Shown piece after piece: positions 1-10,851 of a stretch of 64,000 nt of DNA. Positions within the stretch are counted from its first letter, which is position 1. Each line of letters opens with the position of its first letter. The notes beneath the pieces are model-generated. The model had not been told where the DNA came from, searched no databases, and saw only the letters and a program-made list of their open reading frames with translations. Position numbers and translations under genes: made by a program. This DNA comes from JAMXLO01 sp963812075. GTDB lineage: Bacteria; Pseudomonadota; Alphaproteobacteria; Acetobacterales; Acetobacteraceae. The stretch lies in assembly GCA_963812075.1 (NCBI GenBank), contig CAWETN010000010.1, positions 620,001-684,000 of the forward strand, in the 5' to 3' direction.

Positions 1-558
1 TGTCGATGCCGATCGACTCGGCCATGCGGCGGTTGTCTACCGCGGCGCGCAAGCTGGGCACCGAAGTTGGTGCGCTCGATGCCGAACCAGAGCAGCGCGA
101 TCAGCACGAAGCCGACGACGATCAGGAAGGAGCGATACATCGGGAAGCTGCGGAAGCCGAGATCGAGCTGGCCGCTGAGCGCGGCGGGCAGGTGGATGGG
201 TTGCGGCAGGGGGCCCCACAGGTAGCGCACGATGGCGACCGACATGAAGATGAGGCCGATGGTGAACAGCACCTGGTCCAGTTCGCTCGGCGCCGTAGAG
301 GCGGGCGTAGAGCGTGCGTTCCAGTATGACGCTGATCAGCGCCACCACGATGAACGCCGCCAGCAGCGCCAGGGCGAACGGCACGGCGTAGCTGTTCATC
401 AGGGTCACGGTGACGTAGCCGCCGGCCATCGCGAACACGCCGTGCGCCAGGTTGACGAAGCCCATCAGGCCCATGGTCACCGACAGGCCGACCGAGACGA
501 TGTAGAGGATCATCGCGTAGGCGAGGCCGTGGAACAGGATGGAGGTCAGCGCTTCCAT
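1..558 (-). CDS. livH: Branched-chain amino acid ABC transporter permease LivH (partial, frameshifted)
   Basis: Inner-membrane permease of a LivHMGF-type importer for branched-chain amino acids or related amides. The N-terminus (start at 558) shows the family's hydrophobic opening with the GLVNLAHG-like motif (here GFVNLAHGVFAMAGGY) followed by membrane segments. The frame breaks near 286: removing one base restores LYGASELDQVLFTIG. It breaks again near 52, where removing one base restores the conserved AAVDNRRMAESIGID stretch. The gene runs off the left edge. It lies downstream of a matching periplasmic binding protein on the same strand, so this is the start of a Liv cluster. The shifts look like sequence errors because the protein is otherwise well conserved. 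The substrate cannot be told from the sequence. Confidence 0.85.
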
Positions 559-585
559 CGAAGTCTGCCTGCAACCACCGTCTCG

Positions 586-670
586 CGAGGAGGGCAGCGA
601 CGAAGCAACCTCGATGACTTCAGGATCGGCGCCTCACTGGCCCGGGATCGCTGCGTCGCAGCGCTCCTCG
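586..670. repeat. Intergenic palindromic repeat (GAGGAG/GAAGCAA type)
   Basis: A 17-base arm at 586-602 and its near-complement at 654-670 match at 15 of 17 positions and could form a hairpin. The arm continues into GAAGCAA, a core shared with the inverted repeat at 23526-23605. It fills the gap between the binding-protein and permease genes of the Liv cluster. This looks like a dispersed REP-like element; its mobility or function is not shown. Confidence 0.5.
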
Positions 671-686
671 GAATGACAGGGGGTCG

Positions 687-1881
687 TCATTTCTGCTTGT
701 TGATCTCCTTCCACGGGTCCTTCACCATCGGGATCGTCTCGAACTCGACGTTCGCCAGCGCGCCGTTCACCTTTTCGATGCGGCGCATGTATTCGTTCTG
801 CACGATGTCGCGCGTGTCCGGATCGATCATGATCGGGCCGCGCGGGCTGTCGTCGTTCTTCCAGCCCTTCAGCAGCTCCATCGTCTTGTCCGGATCGATG
901 TTGCCCTTCTGCGCGATGATGACGTGGAAGATCGCGGCCATGCCGTCATAGGCGCCGACCACCTCGAACGCGGGCTCCTCCTTCGCGCCGAACTCGGCCT
1001 TGTAGGCCTTGACGAATTCCTGGTTGGCCGGGCGGTTGCCGGCGGACGGAGTAGTGCATCATGGTGACGACGCCCGAGCGCCACGTCGCCCATGTTGTGC
1101 AGCTCTTCATCGGTGGTGATGTCGCCGGGACCGATCAGCTTGATGCCCTGCCGCCTTCAGACCCGAGCTCGCCGAACGCCTTCATCAGCGACGTCGCGTC
1201 CTTGCCGCCGGGCACGAACACGAACACCGCGTCCGGTCCGGCATCCTTGGCGCGCTGCATGAACGGCACGTAGTCGGGGTTCTGCAGCGGCATGTGCACC
1301 GAGCCGACGATCTGGCCGCCGGCGTCGGTGAAGCCCTTGGTGAACGCCGCCTCGGCGTCGATGCCGGGCCCATAGTCGGTGACCGCGGTGAACGCCTTCC
1401 TGATGCCGTTCTTCGCCGCCCAGCCGCCCAGCGGATAGCTCGACTGCCACATGGTGAACGAGGTGCGCGCGATGTACGGCGACTTGGTGGTGATCATCGC
1501 GGTGCCGGCGTTCATCACGACGAACGGCACCTTCGCCTCGGTGGCCAGCGGCGCGATCGCCAGCGCGTTCGGCGTATACACGGTGCCGGCCAGCAGCTGC
1601 ACGTGGTCGCGCGTGATCAGCTCCTGCGCCATGCGCTTGGCGACCTCCGGATTGGGGCCGGTGTCGTCGCGCCGGATGATCTCCAGCTTCACGCCGGGCG
1701 GCAGGTCCTTCTCGTGCTGCTTCACGTAGAGCCGGATACCGCGATCGAGCAGGTCGCCCACCGCGGCGAACGGTCCCGAGTAGGTATCGACCACGCCCAG
1801 CTTCACGGTCTGGGCGAAGCCGCCGCCGCTGATGCCGATGACCATGCAGGCGGCCATGACCGCGGATAGCCGGACCCTCAT
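687..1881 (-). CDS. ABC transporter periplasmic binding protein, LivK/Peripla_BP_6 type (frameshifted)
   Basis: Binding protein of the adjacent Liv-type importer. The N-terminus is a signal peptide (Met at 1881, cleavage probably after GGFAQ) followed by the type-I binding fold opening VKLGVVDTYSGPFAAVGD. The C-terminal piece (687-962) contains AYDGMAAIFHVI, typical of this family. The reading frame shifts near 1157, 1076 and 1045. Moving between frames recovers one continuous protein of about 395 residues, the usual length. It lies 63 bases downstream of a CoA-transferase gene and upstream of livH, so the three are probably co-transcribed. The ligand is unknown; pairing with a CoA-transferase suggests uptake and activation of an organic acid, which is inference. 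Confidence 0.85.
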
Positions 1882-1944
1882 GCTGCACCTCCCTGTTGGC
1901 GCCGCTTCTGCCGTAGTTCGAACGGCACGGCAACGGTGGTGCGG

Positions 1945-3102
1945 TCAGACTTCGACGCCCTCCGCCGCGCCGATCTCGGCCAGGATTTCTCCCGTGTGCT
2001 CGCCCAGTGCCGGGGCGCCGCGGCGCACGCCAGTCGGCGTGGCCGAGAAGCGCGCTGCCGGCCGCGCCTGGCGCAGGCGGCCGGCGCCGGGATGTTCGGT
2101 CTCGATGACGATGCCGTTTGCCACCACCTGCGGATGCTCGATCATGCGGCTGCGCGTCAGCACCGGCGCGCACGGCACACCTTCCGCGGTCAGCCGCTCC
2201 AGCCACTCGGCGGCGGGGCGGGTGAGCAGCACGTCCTGGGTCATCGCCAGCCGTTCGTTGATGTGCTTCTGCCGCAGCGCCGGGGTGGCGAAGCGTGGAT
2301 CGTCCAGCCACTCGGGACGCTCCAGCGCACGGGTCAGCGCGGCCCACTCGCGGTCGGTCTGCACCGCGGCGCTGATGTGGTCGTCCGCCGTCTGGTAGAT
2401 CAGGTCGATGAAGCTCGCCGCCTCCTGCTGCGGCAGCTCGCCGCCGACGAAGGTCTGGCTGCCCATGTCGGAGCCCCACAGGAACGCCACCACGGCGTCC
2501 AGCATCGAGAGGCGCACATGCTGCCCCTGTCCGGTCCGCTCGCGCGCGAGCAGCGCGGCGGTGATCGCCTGCGCCGCCACGACGCCGGTCAGCTTGTCCG
2601 GCACGATGGTGCGCACCAGCCGCGGGCGTTCCTGGTCGGAGCCGCCCTGGATGCTGGCCAGTCCCGACAGCGCCTGCACCAGCGGGTCGTAGACCGGCTT
2701 CTGCGCGAACGGCCCCAGCTCGCCGAAGCCGCTGATAGAGACGTAGACGATGTCGGGCGCCAGCGCCCGCACCGCGTCCTCGCCGAAGCCCATCCGCTCG
2801 ATCACGCCGGAGCGGAAATTCTGGACGAACACGTCGGCGGTGGCGACCAAGCGCTGCAGCGCCTCGATACCGGACGGCACCTTCAGATCCAGCGCGATCG
2901 AGCGCTTGTTGCGGTTGTTGTTGAGGAACGAGGCGGAGAAGCCGCCCCGCCGGTTGGCCGCAGCGCGCGTGTGGTCGCCGCCCTGCGGGTTCTCGACCTT
3001 GATCACATCGGCGCCCTGGTCCGCCAGCAGCATGGTGGCCGAAGGACCCGATACCATCGAGGTGAGGTCAACGATGCGGTAGCCGTGCAGCGGTCCCGGC
3101 AT
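1945..3102 (-). CDS. CaiB/BaiF family (class III) CoA-transferase
   Basis: Cytosolic class III CoA-transferase, which moves CoA between acyl groups through an enzyme aspartyl intermediate. It is 385 residues, intact and of normal family length. The N-terminal GYRIVDLTSMVSGPSATM and the ADVIKVENPQGGD motif mark the CoA-binding half. The Asp in KPVYDPLVQALSG is the expected catalytic residue. First gene of a minus-strand set with the Liv-type binding protein and permease, so it probably activates the imported acid. No donor or acceptor can be assigned. Family paralogues include formyl-, carnitinyl- and succinyl-CoA transferases. Confidence 0.93.
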   Translation of the reverse strand: MPGPLHGYRIVDLTSMVSGPSATMLLADQGADVIKVENPQGGDHTRAAANRRGGFSASFLNNNRNKRSIALDLKVPSGIEALQRLVATADVFVQNFRSGVIERMGFGEDAVRALAPDIVYVSISGFGELGPFAQKPVYDPLVQALSGLASIQGGSDQERPRLVRTIVPDKLTGVVAAQAITAALLARERTGQGQHVRLSMLDAVVAFLWGSDMGSQTFVGGELPQQEAASFIDLIYQTADDHISAAVQTDREWAALTRALERPEWLDDPRFATPALRQKHINERLAMTQDVLLTRPAAEWLERLTAEGVPCAPVLTRSRMIEHPQVVANGIVIETEHPGAGRLRQARPAARFSATPTGVRRGAPALGEHTGEILAEIGAAEGVEV

Positions 3103-3281
3103 GGTTCGGCGTTCCTCGAGCCAGTGATTTATTGCAGATCGGCCATTGCGTGAGGCGGGTCAAGCTCACGAAATCGTGATGCTGCACATGCGAAGGGAAT
3201 GGCAATATCCCTGTCGCATACCCTCGGGAGATGCTTCCAGGAGGCAGGACCCTTTCCGCTGCCGCAAGAAGAGGTTCAGCC

Positions 3282-3476
3282 GTGAACATTCAGCCACACC
3301 GGCCGTCGTTCGGCTCGGTCATCGCCCAGTTGGGGCACGCGCTCGCGGCGACATCCGCCGCGCCCGCGTCATCCAGCGCCATACCAGCCTATGACCCGGT
3401 GTTCCTGCCGGATTTCGCAACCCTGACGCCGGACCAGGCGCAGGAATTGCGCTACGGGAAAGGGCGCACGCCGTGA
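3282..3476 (+). CDS. Small hypothetical protein (64 aa), coupled to the next gene
   Basis: I do not recognise this product. A GTG start at 3282 is preceded by a good ribosome site (AAGAGG, seven bases away). The product is Ala/Pro-rich in the middle and ends in a charged stretch (LTPDQAQELRYGKG). Its stop overlaps the GTG start of the following gene in a GTGA junction, which argues for translational coupling. An upstream in-frame start at 3231 is possible but lacks a ribosome site. It lies divergent from the CoA-transferase gene with a 179-base gap that probably holds both promoters. Confidence 0.6.
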   Translation: MNIQPHRPSFGSVIAQLGHALAATSAAPASSSAIPAYDPVFLPDFATLTPDQAQELRYGKGRTP

Positions 3477-3931
3477 AGGGCCGCAAGCACGCCGAAGGCA
3501 GGTCCGGCGATCGCCTCAGGACCGCGATGCTCGCCGGCGTCGTCGCGGCGCTGCTGGTGAGCTGCGTCGCGGTGGTGGCAGCGGCCACGACGCTCGATCT
3601 GGGGCCGAAGGTGGGCGACATCCTGGTGTTCCGCGCCGGCGCGCGCATGCCGTCGGACTGGGAGTTCACCGCCGCGTCCGCGACGACGCCCGGCACGACC
3701 TGCACGCTGCGGCCGGAGGTCATGGCGGTGGCCGGCGGCAGCCTGGTGGTGGAGCAGCGCAGCGACACGCCGCGCACCTATCGGGTGCATTGGGCCGGCA
3801 ACCAGACCAGCCCGGCCGGTTCGGACTGCGGCACCAGCGCCGACCTGGTGCTGGCGCACGCCGACCTTCAGCTGCTGTCGAATGCGGTGGGCGGACCCGG
3901 TGTGGAGCACAGGCTGTTCAGCCTGTTCTGA
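3473..3931 (+). CDS. Hypothetical membrane-anchored or exported protein (152 aa)
   Basis: Unrecognised. After a basic N-terminus (MKGRKHAEGRSGDRLR) comes a single hydrophobic stretch at about residues 18-37, then a soluble domain with two cysteines (TTCTLRPE and SDCGTS) that could pair in the periplasm. It is therefore most likely a signal-anchored or exported protein. It shares a GTGA overlap with the preceding 64-residue gene. The end overlaps by 14 bases the end of the convergent binding-protein pseudogene. No enzymatic motif is visible. Confidence 0.7.
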   Translation: MKGRKHAEGRSGDRLRTAMLAGVVAALLVSCVAVVAAATTLDLGPKVGDILVFRAGARMPSDWEFTAASATTPGTTCTLRPEVMAVAGGSLVVEQRSDTPRTYRVHWAGNQTSPAGSDCGTSADLVLAHADLQLLSNAVGGPGVEHRLFSLF

Positions 3932-5235
3932 GGCAGGCCTTCGTGATGCCCGCGTAGTTGGTGTAGTCCGGCATCAGGCCAAGCTGGATCCGGACACCCC
4001 TTGCGGGTCGTCCATACCTGGGCGCTCTGCAGCAGGAACACGATCTTCGTGGTGACCTGCTTGGTCTCGCCGGCGAGCAGCTGCGCCGGATGCCGACCGT
4101 CGCGAGATCGTGCTGGACAGCGGCGGCGATGTCGGTGAACGGCGATAGTCCAGCACGATGTCGAAGCCGTCCGGATAGCCGGCCGCGGCGAGCAGCGCCT
4201 GGGCCTTCGCGACGTCCTTCTTGAACGGACGATCCGGGATCGAGCCAGGCGAGCCCTTCGGCAGGAAGGTCTGCCAGACGCCCCACACGTTCGGCGTGAT
4301 GTTGTCGGCAATCGCATCGTAGTCGATCGCCCACTTGATCGCCTGGCGCACCTCGATCTTCTGGAACTGCGGCAGCGAGCCATTCAGCCCGAGATACAGC
4401 GAGTTGAGCTGGTCGATCTTGCTGATGCCGCAGGCGGGGTTCTTCACGATCCCCTTCAGCTGGTCCGCGTTGAGTTGCCGGCGACATCGGCATCACCCTT
4501 CTGCAGCAGCAGCAGCTGCGAGGCCGGCTCGGCCACGTGGCGCACGACGATCCGCGGCAGGCGCGGATTGGTCTCGGCGTTCGGGTTGGCTTCCATGATG
4601 ATGTGATCGCTCGCCTGCCACTCCACCAGGCGGTAGGCGCCCGACCCGGCGCTGTGTGTCTTGAGCCAGGCGTTGCCGAGGTCGCTGCCTGCCTGGTCGG
4701 CGAGCACGCGCGCCTTCTCCACCACGCAGCCGACCGTGGTCGGCGCCTGCAACTCAGGCAGCGTCAACTCCAGCGTATGGTCGCGGTGGCGCGGATCGTC
4801 TTTTCCACGTTGTCGGCGTTCCAGCCGAACTGCGTGAAGATGAAGCCCGGCGCCTTGTTCAGCTTGACCACGCGGCGGAAGCTGAACGCCGCATCCTCGG
4901 CGGTCAGCTCGTTGCTGCTGTCGAACTTCACGCCACGCTTGATCTGGAAGGTGAGGGCCAGACCGTCCTTGTTGATCTGCCAGGACTCCGCCAGATCACC
5001 GATCAGCCTGTTGGCATCGGCAGGGTCGGGGATGATCAGCTTGCGGTAGATGTTGCCGCAGGTCTGGTTGTTCGCCGTCTCGTAGGATCCGGCGGGATCG
5101 AAGGCGCGACGATGCTGTCGATCGCCTTCGCCATCACAGCATGTTGGCCGGCGTCGCTGCCTGTGTCCGCGGCGCGAGCGATGATGCGGCGGCGCCGGCC
5201 GCGGTTGTGACAAGCAGATGACGACGGCTCAGCAT
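3918..5235 (-). pseudogene. Decayed family-5 ABC transporter substrate-binding protein (SBP_bac_5)
   Basis: Remnant of a periplasmic peptide/opine/nickel-type binding protein. Met at 5235 begins a clear export signal (MLSRRHLLVTTAAGAAAS, twin-arginine-like). Conserved pieces appear in successive frames: NQTCGNIYRKLI, GDLAESWQINKDG, a GSGAYRL motif and LLLLQKGDADVAGN. At least six one-base shifts occur (near 5137, 5105, 4783, 4478, 4130 and 4080). In addition the family's late domain is missing. The sequence passes from GETKQVTTK straight to a C-terminal FLLQSAQVWTTRKG piece ending in YAGITKA, which implies loss of roughly 90 codons. That deletion is why I call it a pseudogene rather than a sequencing artefact. 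Two intact paralogues lie directly upstream. Confidence 0.8.
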
Positions 5236-5279
5236 GTTTGGTCTCCCCGTTTTTGCGCGCTTCGATCCTGTGTCGATGC

Positions 5280-6968
5280 CTACGCCTTGTCCAACCAGAA
5301 GATATCCTGCCGCACCACGTCGTAGATGCCGAAGTAGTCGTATGGATTGTAGCCCTTCAGGTAGGTCCACCAGACGTCGTTGATCTGTTCCCAGCACACC
5401 GGCAGCACGGGCGGATCCTGCTCCATGATCTCTTCGGTCTGCCGGATCAGCGCCTGACGCTTGCCAGCGTCGAACTCTGCGTCGATCTGCTCGAGCAGGG
5501 CATCGAACTTCGGGTTGCTCCAGAACGAGTAGTTCTGCGGACCGCCGGTGCGGTACCACGAATTGAAGTAGTCCGACGGATCCAGCAGCGTGGAGACGAT
5601 CGCACCGATCGCCAGATCGAAATGCCCGTTCGCCGCGTCGTCGAACCACACCGACTCGACCACCGTGCGCAGGTTGCACTGTACGTCGATGTTCTGCTGC
5701 AGCATGGCCTGGATCGCCTGCGCCCACAGCTTGAACGAGGAGATGTCGCGGACCATGAAGTCCAGCCCCTTGATGCCGTTGGCATAGCCGGCCGCGGCCA
5801 TCAGCGCCTTGGCCTCCTTGATCGCGGCCGTCGGGTCATCCTGGTAGCCGACACGCTTGAACAGCTGATCGGTCGGCGTGGCGAATTCCGAGAACGGATA
5901 CAAGAACCCCCCGACCCGCATCGGCGCGACATCCTTGGTCACATCGACCAGCACGTGGCGGTCGAGCGCCAGGTGGAAGGCGCGCCGCACCCGCGGATCG
6001 TCGAACGGCTTCTTCCTGTCGTTGGTCCAGGTGCCCTGGATCACGCTCTGGTTGAACGCGGTGGTCGCCATGCCCGGCGTCGCCTTCGCCTTGCGCGCGG
6101 TCACCGGATCGACGATGCGCGCGTAGTCCACGCGGTTGGACAGGATCGCCGCGCCCAATTCCGGCGAGAACGGAATCAGGTTGTAGAACTCGATGCCATC
6201 GAGGTAGGGCAGGCCGGCATTCCAGTAGTCCTTGTTCCTCTCCATCACCCAGACTTCGTTCTCGACCCGGCGCACGCTTCTGAACGGACCGGTGCCGGGA
6301 ATATTCGACACCTTGCGCAGGTTGTAGCCGTTGTCCTCCAGCGTCTGCTTGCGCACGATGCCATTCCAGCCGCTGGCGATGGCCGCCATCACGAAGCTCG
6401 CCGGACGCGGCGCGGCGAGCCTGAACTGCACCGTATAGGCATCAGGCGCGGCGATCTCATCGACCGCCTTGAACAGGATACTCCGCGCGATGCTGACGCC
6501 GGCGGGCGGTTTGGCGATGCGATCGAACGTCGCCTTGACGTCGGCGGATGTCAGCTCGGCGCCGTCGGAGAACCGCACGCCCTTGCGCAGGAAGAACGTG
6601 TAGGTCTTGCCGTCCTTCGAGATCTCCCAGCTATGCGCGAGATCCGGGATGATGGTCTTGCCGCTGTCGCGCGGATCGTGGCGGATCAGGTTGTCGTACA
6701 TGCAGCCCTGCGCGCCAAGGCTGCCGATCGTGCCCGACTGATGGAAGTCGAAATGTGGCAGGCGGTTGAGGATGCCCATGCGCAGCACGCCGCCCCTTTT
6801 CGGGTTCGGCTCGGGCGCTGCGAGCTGAAATTTCGAGCCGTCGAATGCGGCGGGGATCTCCGCCAACGTATGGGCCGGACGCAGCCCATAGGCCGCGGCC
6901 ATCGCCGCGCTCCCCTGCAGCAGCGCACGGCGGGTCCAGCCGCGACCAGCGGTCTTCGTGTGGTCCAT
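5280..6968 (-). CDS. Family-5 ABC transporter substrate-binding protein (copy 2)
   Basis: Periplasmic receptor (562 residues, intact, normal length) for a Dpp/Opp-type importer. The N-terminus has paired arginines before a hydrophobic run (WTRRALLQGSAAMAAA), consistent with Tat export. The SBP_bac_5 domain follows, with PDLAHSWEISKDGKTYTF and GTGPFRSVRRVENE as family landmarks. It is close kin to the next gene upstream; long blocks such as SPELG, VESVWFDD and LLDPSDYFN are shared, so the two are tandem duplicates. The matching ATPases start at 8803 on the other strand and the permeases end at 15997. The ligand is unknown; oligopeptides, opines or amides are all possible. Confidence 0.93.
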   Translation of the reverse strand: MDHTKTAGRGWTRRALLQGSAAMAAAYGLRPAHTLAEIPAAFDGSKFQLAAPEPNPKRGGVLRMGILNRLPHFDFHQSGTIGSLGAQGCMYDNLIRHDPRDSGKTIIPDLAHSWEISKDGKTYTFFLRKGVRFSDGAELTSADVKATFDRIAKPPAGVSIARSILFKAVDEIAAPDAYTVQFRLAAPRPASFVMAAIASGWNGIVRKQTLEDNGYNLRKVSNIPGTGPFRSVRRVENEVWVMERNKDYWNAGLPYLDGIEFYNLIPFSPELGAAILSNRVDYARIVDPVTARKAKATPGMATTAFNQSVIQGTWTNDRKKPFDDPRVRRAFHLALDRHVLVDVTKDVAPMRVGGFLYPFSEFATPTDQLFKRVGYQDDPTAAIKEAKALMAAAGYANGIKGLDFMVRDISSFKLWAQAIQAMLQQNIDVQCNLRTVVESVWFDDAANGHFDLAIGAIVSTLLDPSDYFNSWYRTGGPQNYSFWSNPKFDALLEQIDAEFDAGKRQALIRQTEEIMEQDPPVLPVCWEQINDVWWTYLKGYNPYDYFGIYDVVRQDIFWLDKA

Positions 6969-7001
6969 TTTGTGTTTGCCTCCCTGTAGCGTCGGTTCAG
7001 A

Positions 7002-8690
7002 TCATGTCTTGTCGAGCCAGAACGTGTCCTGGCGGCAGACATCGTAGGCGCCGAAATAGTCGTCCGGCCGCAAACCCTTGACGTAGTCGTACCAGACGTC
7101 GTCGATCTTCTCCCACGCCACCGGCAGCAGCGGCGGGTCCTGTTCGAAGATCGCCTCGGTCTGGCGGATCAGTTCCTGGCGTTTCCCGGGTTCGACCTCG
7201 CGATCGATCTGCTCGATCAGCGCATCGACCTTGGGATTGCCGTAGGACGAGTAGTTCTGCGGTCCGCCGGTGTGGTACCAGGCGTTGAAGTAGTCCGACG
7301 GATCGAGCAGCGTGGACACCACCGCGCCGATCGCCAGGTCGAAGTGCCCGTTGGCGATGTCGTCGAACCACACGGATTCCACCACGTAGCGCAGGTTGCA
7401 GGTGATGTTCAGCGTCTGCTGCAGCATCGCCTGGATCGCCTGCGACCAGACGTGATAGCTCGCCAGGTCGCGCACCAGGTAGTCCAGCCCCTTGATGCCG
7501 TCCTTGTAGCCGGCTGCCGCCATCAGCGCCTTCGCCTCCTGCTCGGCAGCGGCTGGATCATCCTGGTAGCCGATGCGCTTCACCAGCACGTCCTTCGGCG
7601 TCGCCAGGTCCGAGAACGGATACATAAAGCCGCCGATCTGCATCGGCGCCACGTCCTTGATCGCTTCGATCAGCGTCGGCCGGTCGAGCGCCAGGTGCAT
7701 CGCGCGCCGCACGCGCGGGTCGGAGAGCGGCTGCTTCTTGGTGTTGGTATAGGTCGCGTGGATGACGCTCTGGTTGAACGACGAGACCTTCATCCCCTTG
7801 GTGGCCTGCGCCTTCTTGAACGTCACCGGATCGGTGACGCGGCCATAGTCGACGCGGCCCGCGAGGATGCCCGAGCCGAGTTCGGGCGAGAACGGCACCA
7901 GGTTGTAGAACTCGATGCCGTCGAGATAAGGCAGGCCCTTGTTCCAGTAGTCCTTGTTCTTTTCGACGACCCAGATCTCGTTCTCCACCCGGCGCACCGT
8001 CTTGAACGGCCCGGTGCCGGGATACGGCCAAACCTTGCGCAGGTTGTAGTTGTTGTCCTCCAGCGTCTTCTTGCGCACGATCACGTTCCAGCCGCTGGCG
8101 ATCGCCGCCATGATGAACGGCGGCGGCCTTGGCTCGGACAGCTTGAACTCGATGGTGTACTTGTCGGGCGCATTCACCTCGCTCACCGCACGGAACAGGA
8201 TGCTGCGCGGGATACTGATGCCCTGCGGCGGTTTCACGATACGGTCGAACGTCGCCTTCACGTCGTCGGATGTCAGTTCCGCACCATCGTGGAACGGGAT
8301 GCCCTTGCGCAGATAGAAGGTGTAGGTCTTGCGGTCCTTGGCGATCTCCCAGCTGTGCGCCAGGTCCGGGATCACCGCCTTGCCGCCGTCGCGCGGATCG
8401 CGGCGGATCAGGTTGTCGAACATGCAGCCCATCGAGCCGAGATTGTTGTAGGTGCCCGACTGGTGCAGGTCGAAATGCGGCACCCGGTTGGTGATGCCCA
8501 TGCGCAGCACGCCGCCATATTTCGGGTTCGGATCAGGCGCCGCGAGCTGGAACTTGGTCCCGTCGAACTGGTCGGGAATGTCGGCAAGCACCGGGCGCGG
8601 CATCAGCGCATAGCCGGCCGCCGTCGCGATGGCGCCGCGCATCAGGCCACGCCGCGTCGGGTGCCCATACGGCACGGAAAACTGGCTCAT
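7002..8690 (-). CDS. Family-5 ABC transporter substrate-binding protein (copy 1)
   Basis: Periplasmic receptor of 562 residues from the Met at 8690. That Met is preferred over an upstream one at 8771 because an AAGGGAG site lies 13 bases before it and the export signal (TRRGLMRGAIATAAGYAL, twin-arginine-like) follows at once. Family-5 fold; strongly similar along its whole length to the gene at 5280-6968. It starts 112 bases from the divergent ATPase gene, so binding proteins and ATPases probably share a control region. Two kept copies may bind different ligands for one membrane core, which is inference. Confidence 0.93.
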   Translation of the reverse strand: MSQFSVPYGHPTRRGLMRGAIATAAGYALMPRPVLADIPDQFDGTKFQLAAPDPNPKYGGVLRMGITNRVPHFDLHQSGTYNNLGSMGCMFDNLIRRDPRDGGKAVIPDLAHSWEIAKDRKTYTFYLRKGIPFHDGAELTSDDVKATFDRIVKPPQGISIPRSILFRAVSEVNAPDKYTIEFKLSEPRPPPFIMAAIASGWNVIVRKKTLEDNNYNLRKVWPYPGTGPFKTVRRVENEIWVVEKNKDYWNKGLPYLDGIEFYNLVPFSPELGSGILAGRVDYGRVTDPVTFKKAQATKGMKVSSFNQSVIHATYTNTKKQPLSDPRVRRAMHLALDRPTLIEAIKDVAPMQIGGFMYPFSDLATPKDVLVKRIGYQDDPAAAEQEAKALMAAAGYKDGIKGLDYLVRDLASYHVWSQAIQAMLQQTLNITCNLRYVVESVWFDDIANGHFDLAIGAVVSTLLDPSDYFNAWYHTGGPQNYSSYGNPKVDALIEQIDREVEPGKRQELIRQTEAIFEQDPPLLPVAWEKIDDVWYDYVKGLRPDDYFGAYDVCRQDTFWLDKT

Positions 8691-8802
8691 TTGGATGTCG
8701 TCTCCCTTCAGGCTTTTCAGGACCGCTCGCGGCGTGCTCTGATGGCACTCAGAACCGGTCCGTTTTGCCAAAGATAACAGCCGGAATTCAGGGAGTCACG
8801 TC

Positions 8803-9830
<1,028 letters not shown>

Positions 9831-9834
<4 letters not shown>

Positions 9835-10838
9835 ACGCCGCGCCTCTGCTCGAGGTCGAGAACCTCAAGAAACACTTCCCGGTCTACAAGGGCGTATTCT
9901 CCCGCGTCTCCGGCCAGGTCTATGCGGTGGACGGCGTGTCGTTCCGCATCGAGCGCGGCGAGACACTCGGTCTGGTCGGCGAAAGCGGCTGCGGCAAGTC
10001 CACCGTCGGTCGCACGCTGCTGAAACTGCTCGAGCCGACCGACGGCAGGATCCGCATCAACGGCACCGACATCACCGATCTCGATAGCCAGCAGATGTTT
10101 CCCTATCGGGAACAGATGCAGATGATCTACCAGGACCCGTACGCGTCGCTGAATCCCCGCATGTCGGCCGGCGACATCGTCGGTGAACCGCTGATCATCC
10201 ACCAGAGCGGTACGCGGGCTGAACGCCAGGAGCGTGTCGCGCATCTGTTCGAGCGGGTCGGCCTGCGGCCGGAGCACATGGCGTCGTTCCCGCACATGTT
10301 CTCGGGCGGTCAACGCCAGCGCATCGGCATCGCGCGCGCCCTGGCACTCGGCCCCGAGTTGATCGTCGGCGATGAGCCGGTCTCTGCGCTCGACGTGTCG
10401 ATCCAGGCGCAGATCATCAACCTGTTGATGGACCTGCAGGACGAGTTCAGGCTGTCCTATCTGTTCGTCGCGCATGACCTGGCGGTGGTGGAGCATATCA
10501 GCCACCGCGTGGCGGTGATGTATCTCGGCCGCATCGTCGAGACCACCGACAAGGCAAGCCTGTTCGAGATGCCGCTGCATCCGTACACGGAAGCGCTGCT
10601 GTCGGCGGTGCCGATCCCGAAAGCCAGCGCGCGGCGGCGCAGGCGGGTGATCCTGACCGGCGACGTGCCGAGCCCCATCAATCCGCCGCCGGGCTGCCAT
10701 TTCCATGCGCGGTGCCCGTACGCCATGGCGCGCTGCCGGCACGACGTGCCGGCGCTGCGCGAGGTCGTGCCAGGGCACTGGACCGCCTGCCATCTGCACG
10801 ATGGCGGCGTGCGGTTTCCGCTGGCGAAGCCTAACTGA
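9831..10838 (+). CDS. Peptide-type ABC transporter ATP-binding protein (DppF/OppF)
   Basis: Second ATPase of the pair (335 residues). The ATG at 9831 overlaps the upstream TGA, so translation is coupled. Walker A is GESGCGKSTVGR, the signature FSGGQRQRIGIARAL and Walker B IVGDEPVSALD. The C-terminal tail has the usual PPGCHFHARCPYAMARC cysteine motif. The insertion QVYAVDGVSFRIERGE after a short LKKHFPVYKG opening is typical of the F subunit. It is followed 13 bases later by a type II secretion pseudopilin gene rather than by a permease gene, which is unusual. Confidence 0.95.
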
Positions 10839-10851
10839 AGGCATCCGCAGG

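Noticed and set aside
5238..6989. Long plus-strand open frame (583 codons) opposite the binding-protein gene
   Set aside because: Arg/His/Val-rich shadow of the 5280-6968 gene with no family match; typical of high-GC antisense frames.
8743..8760. Possible sigma-54 promoter (TGGCAC) between the divergent transporter genes
   Set aside because: No GC pair at the required distance for the -12 element.
7272..8777. Long plus-strand open frame opposite the second binding protein
   Set aside because: Shadow of the 7002-8690 gene; low-complexity composition and no domain.
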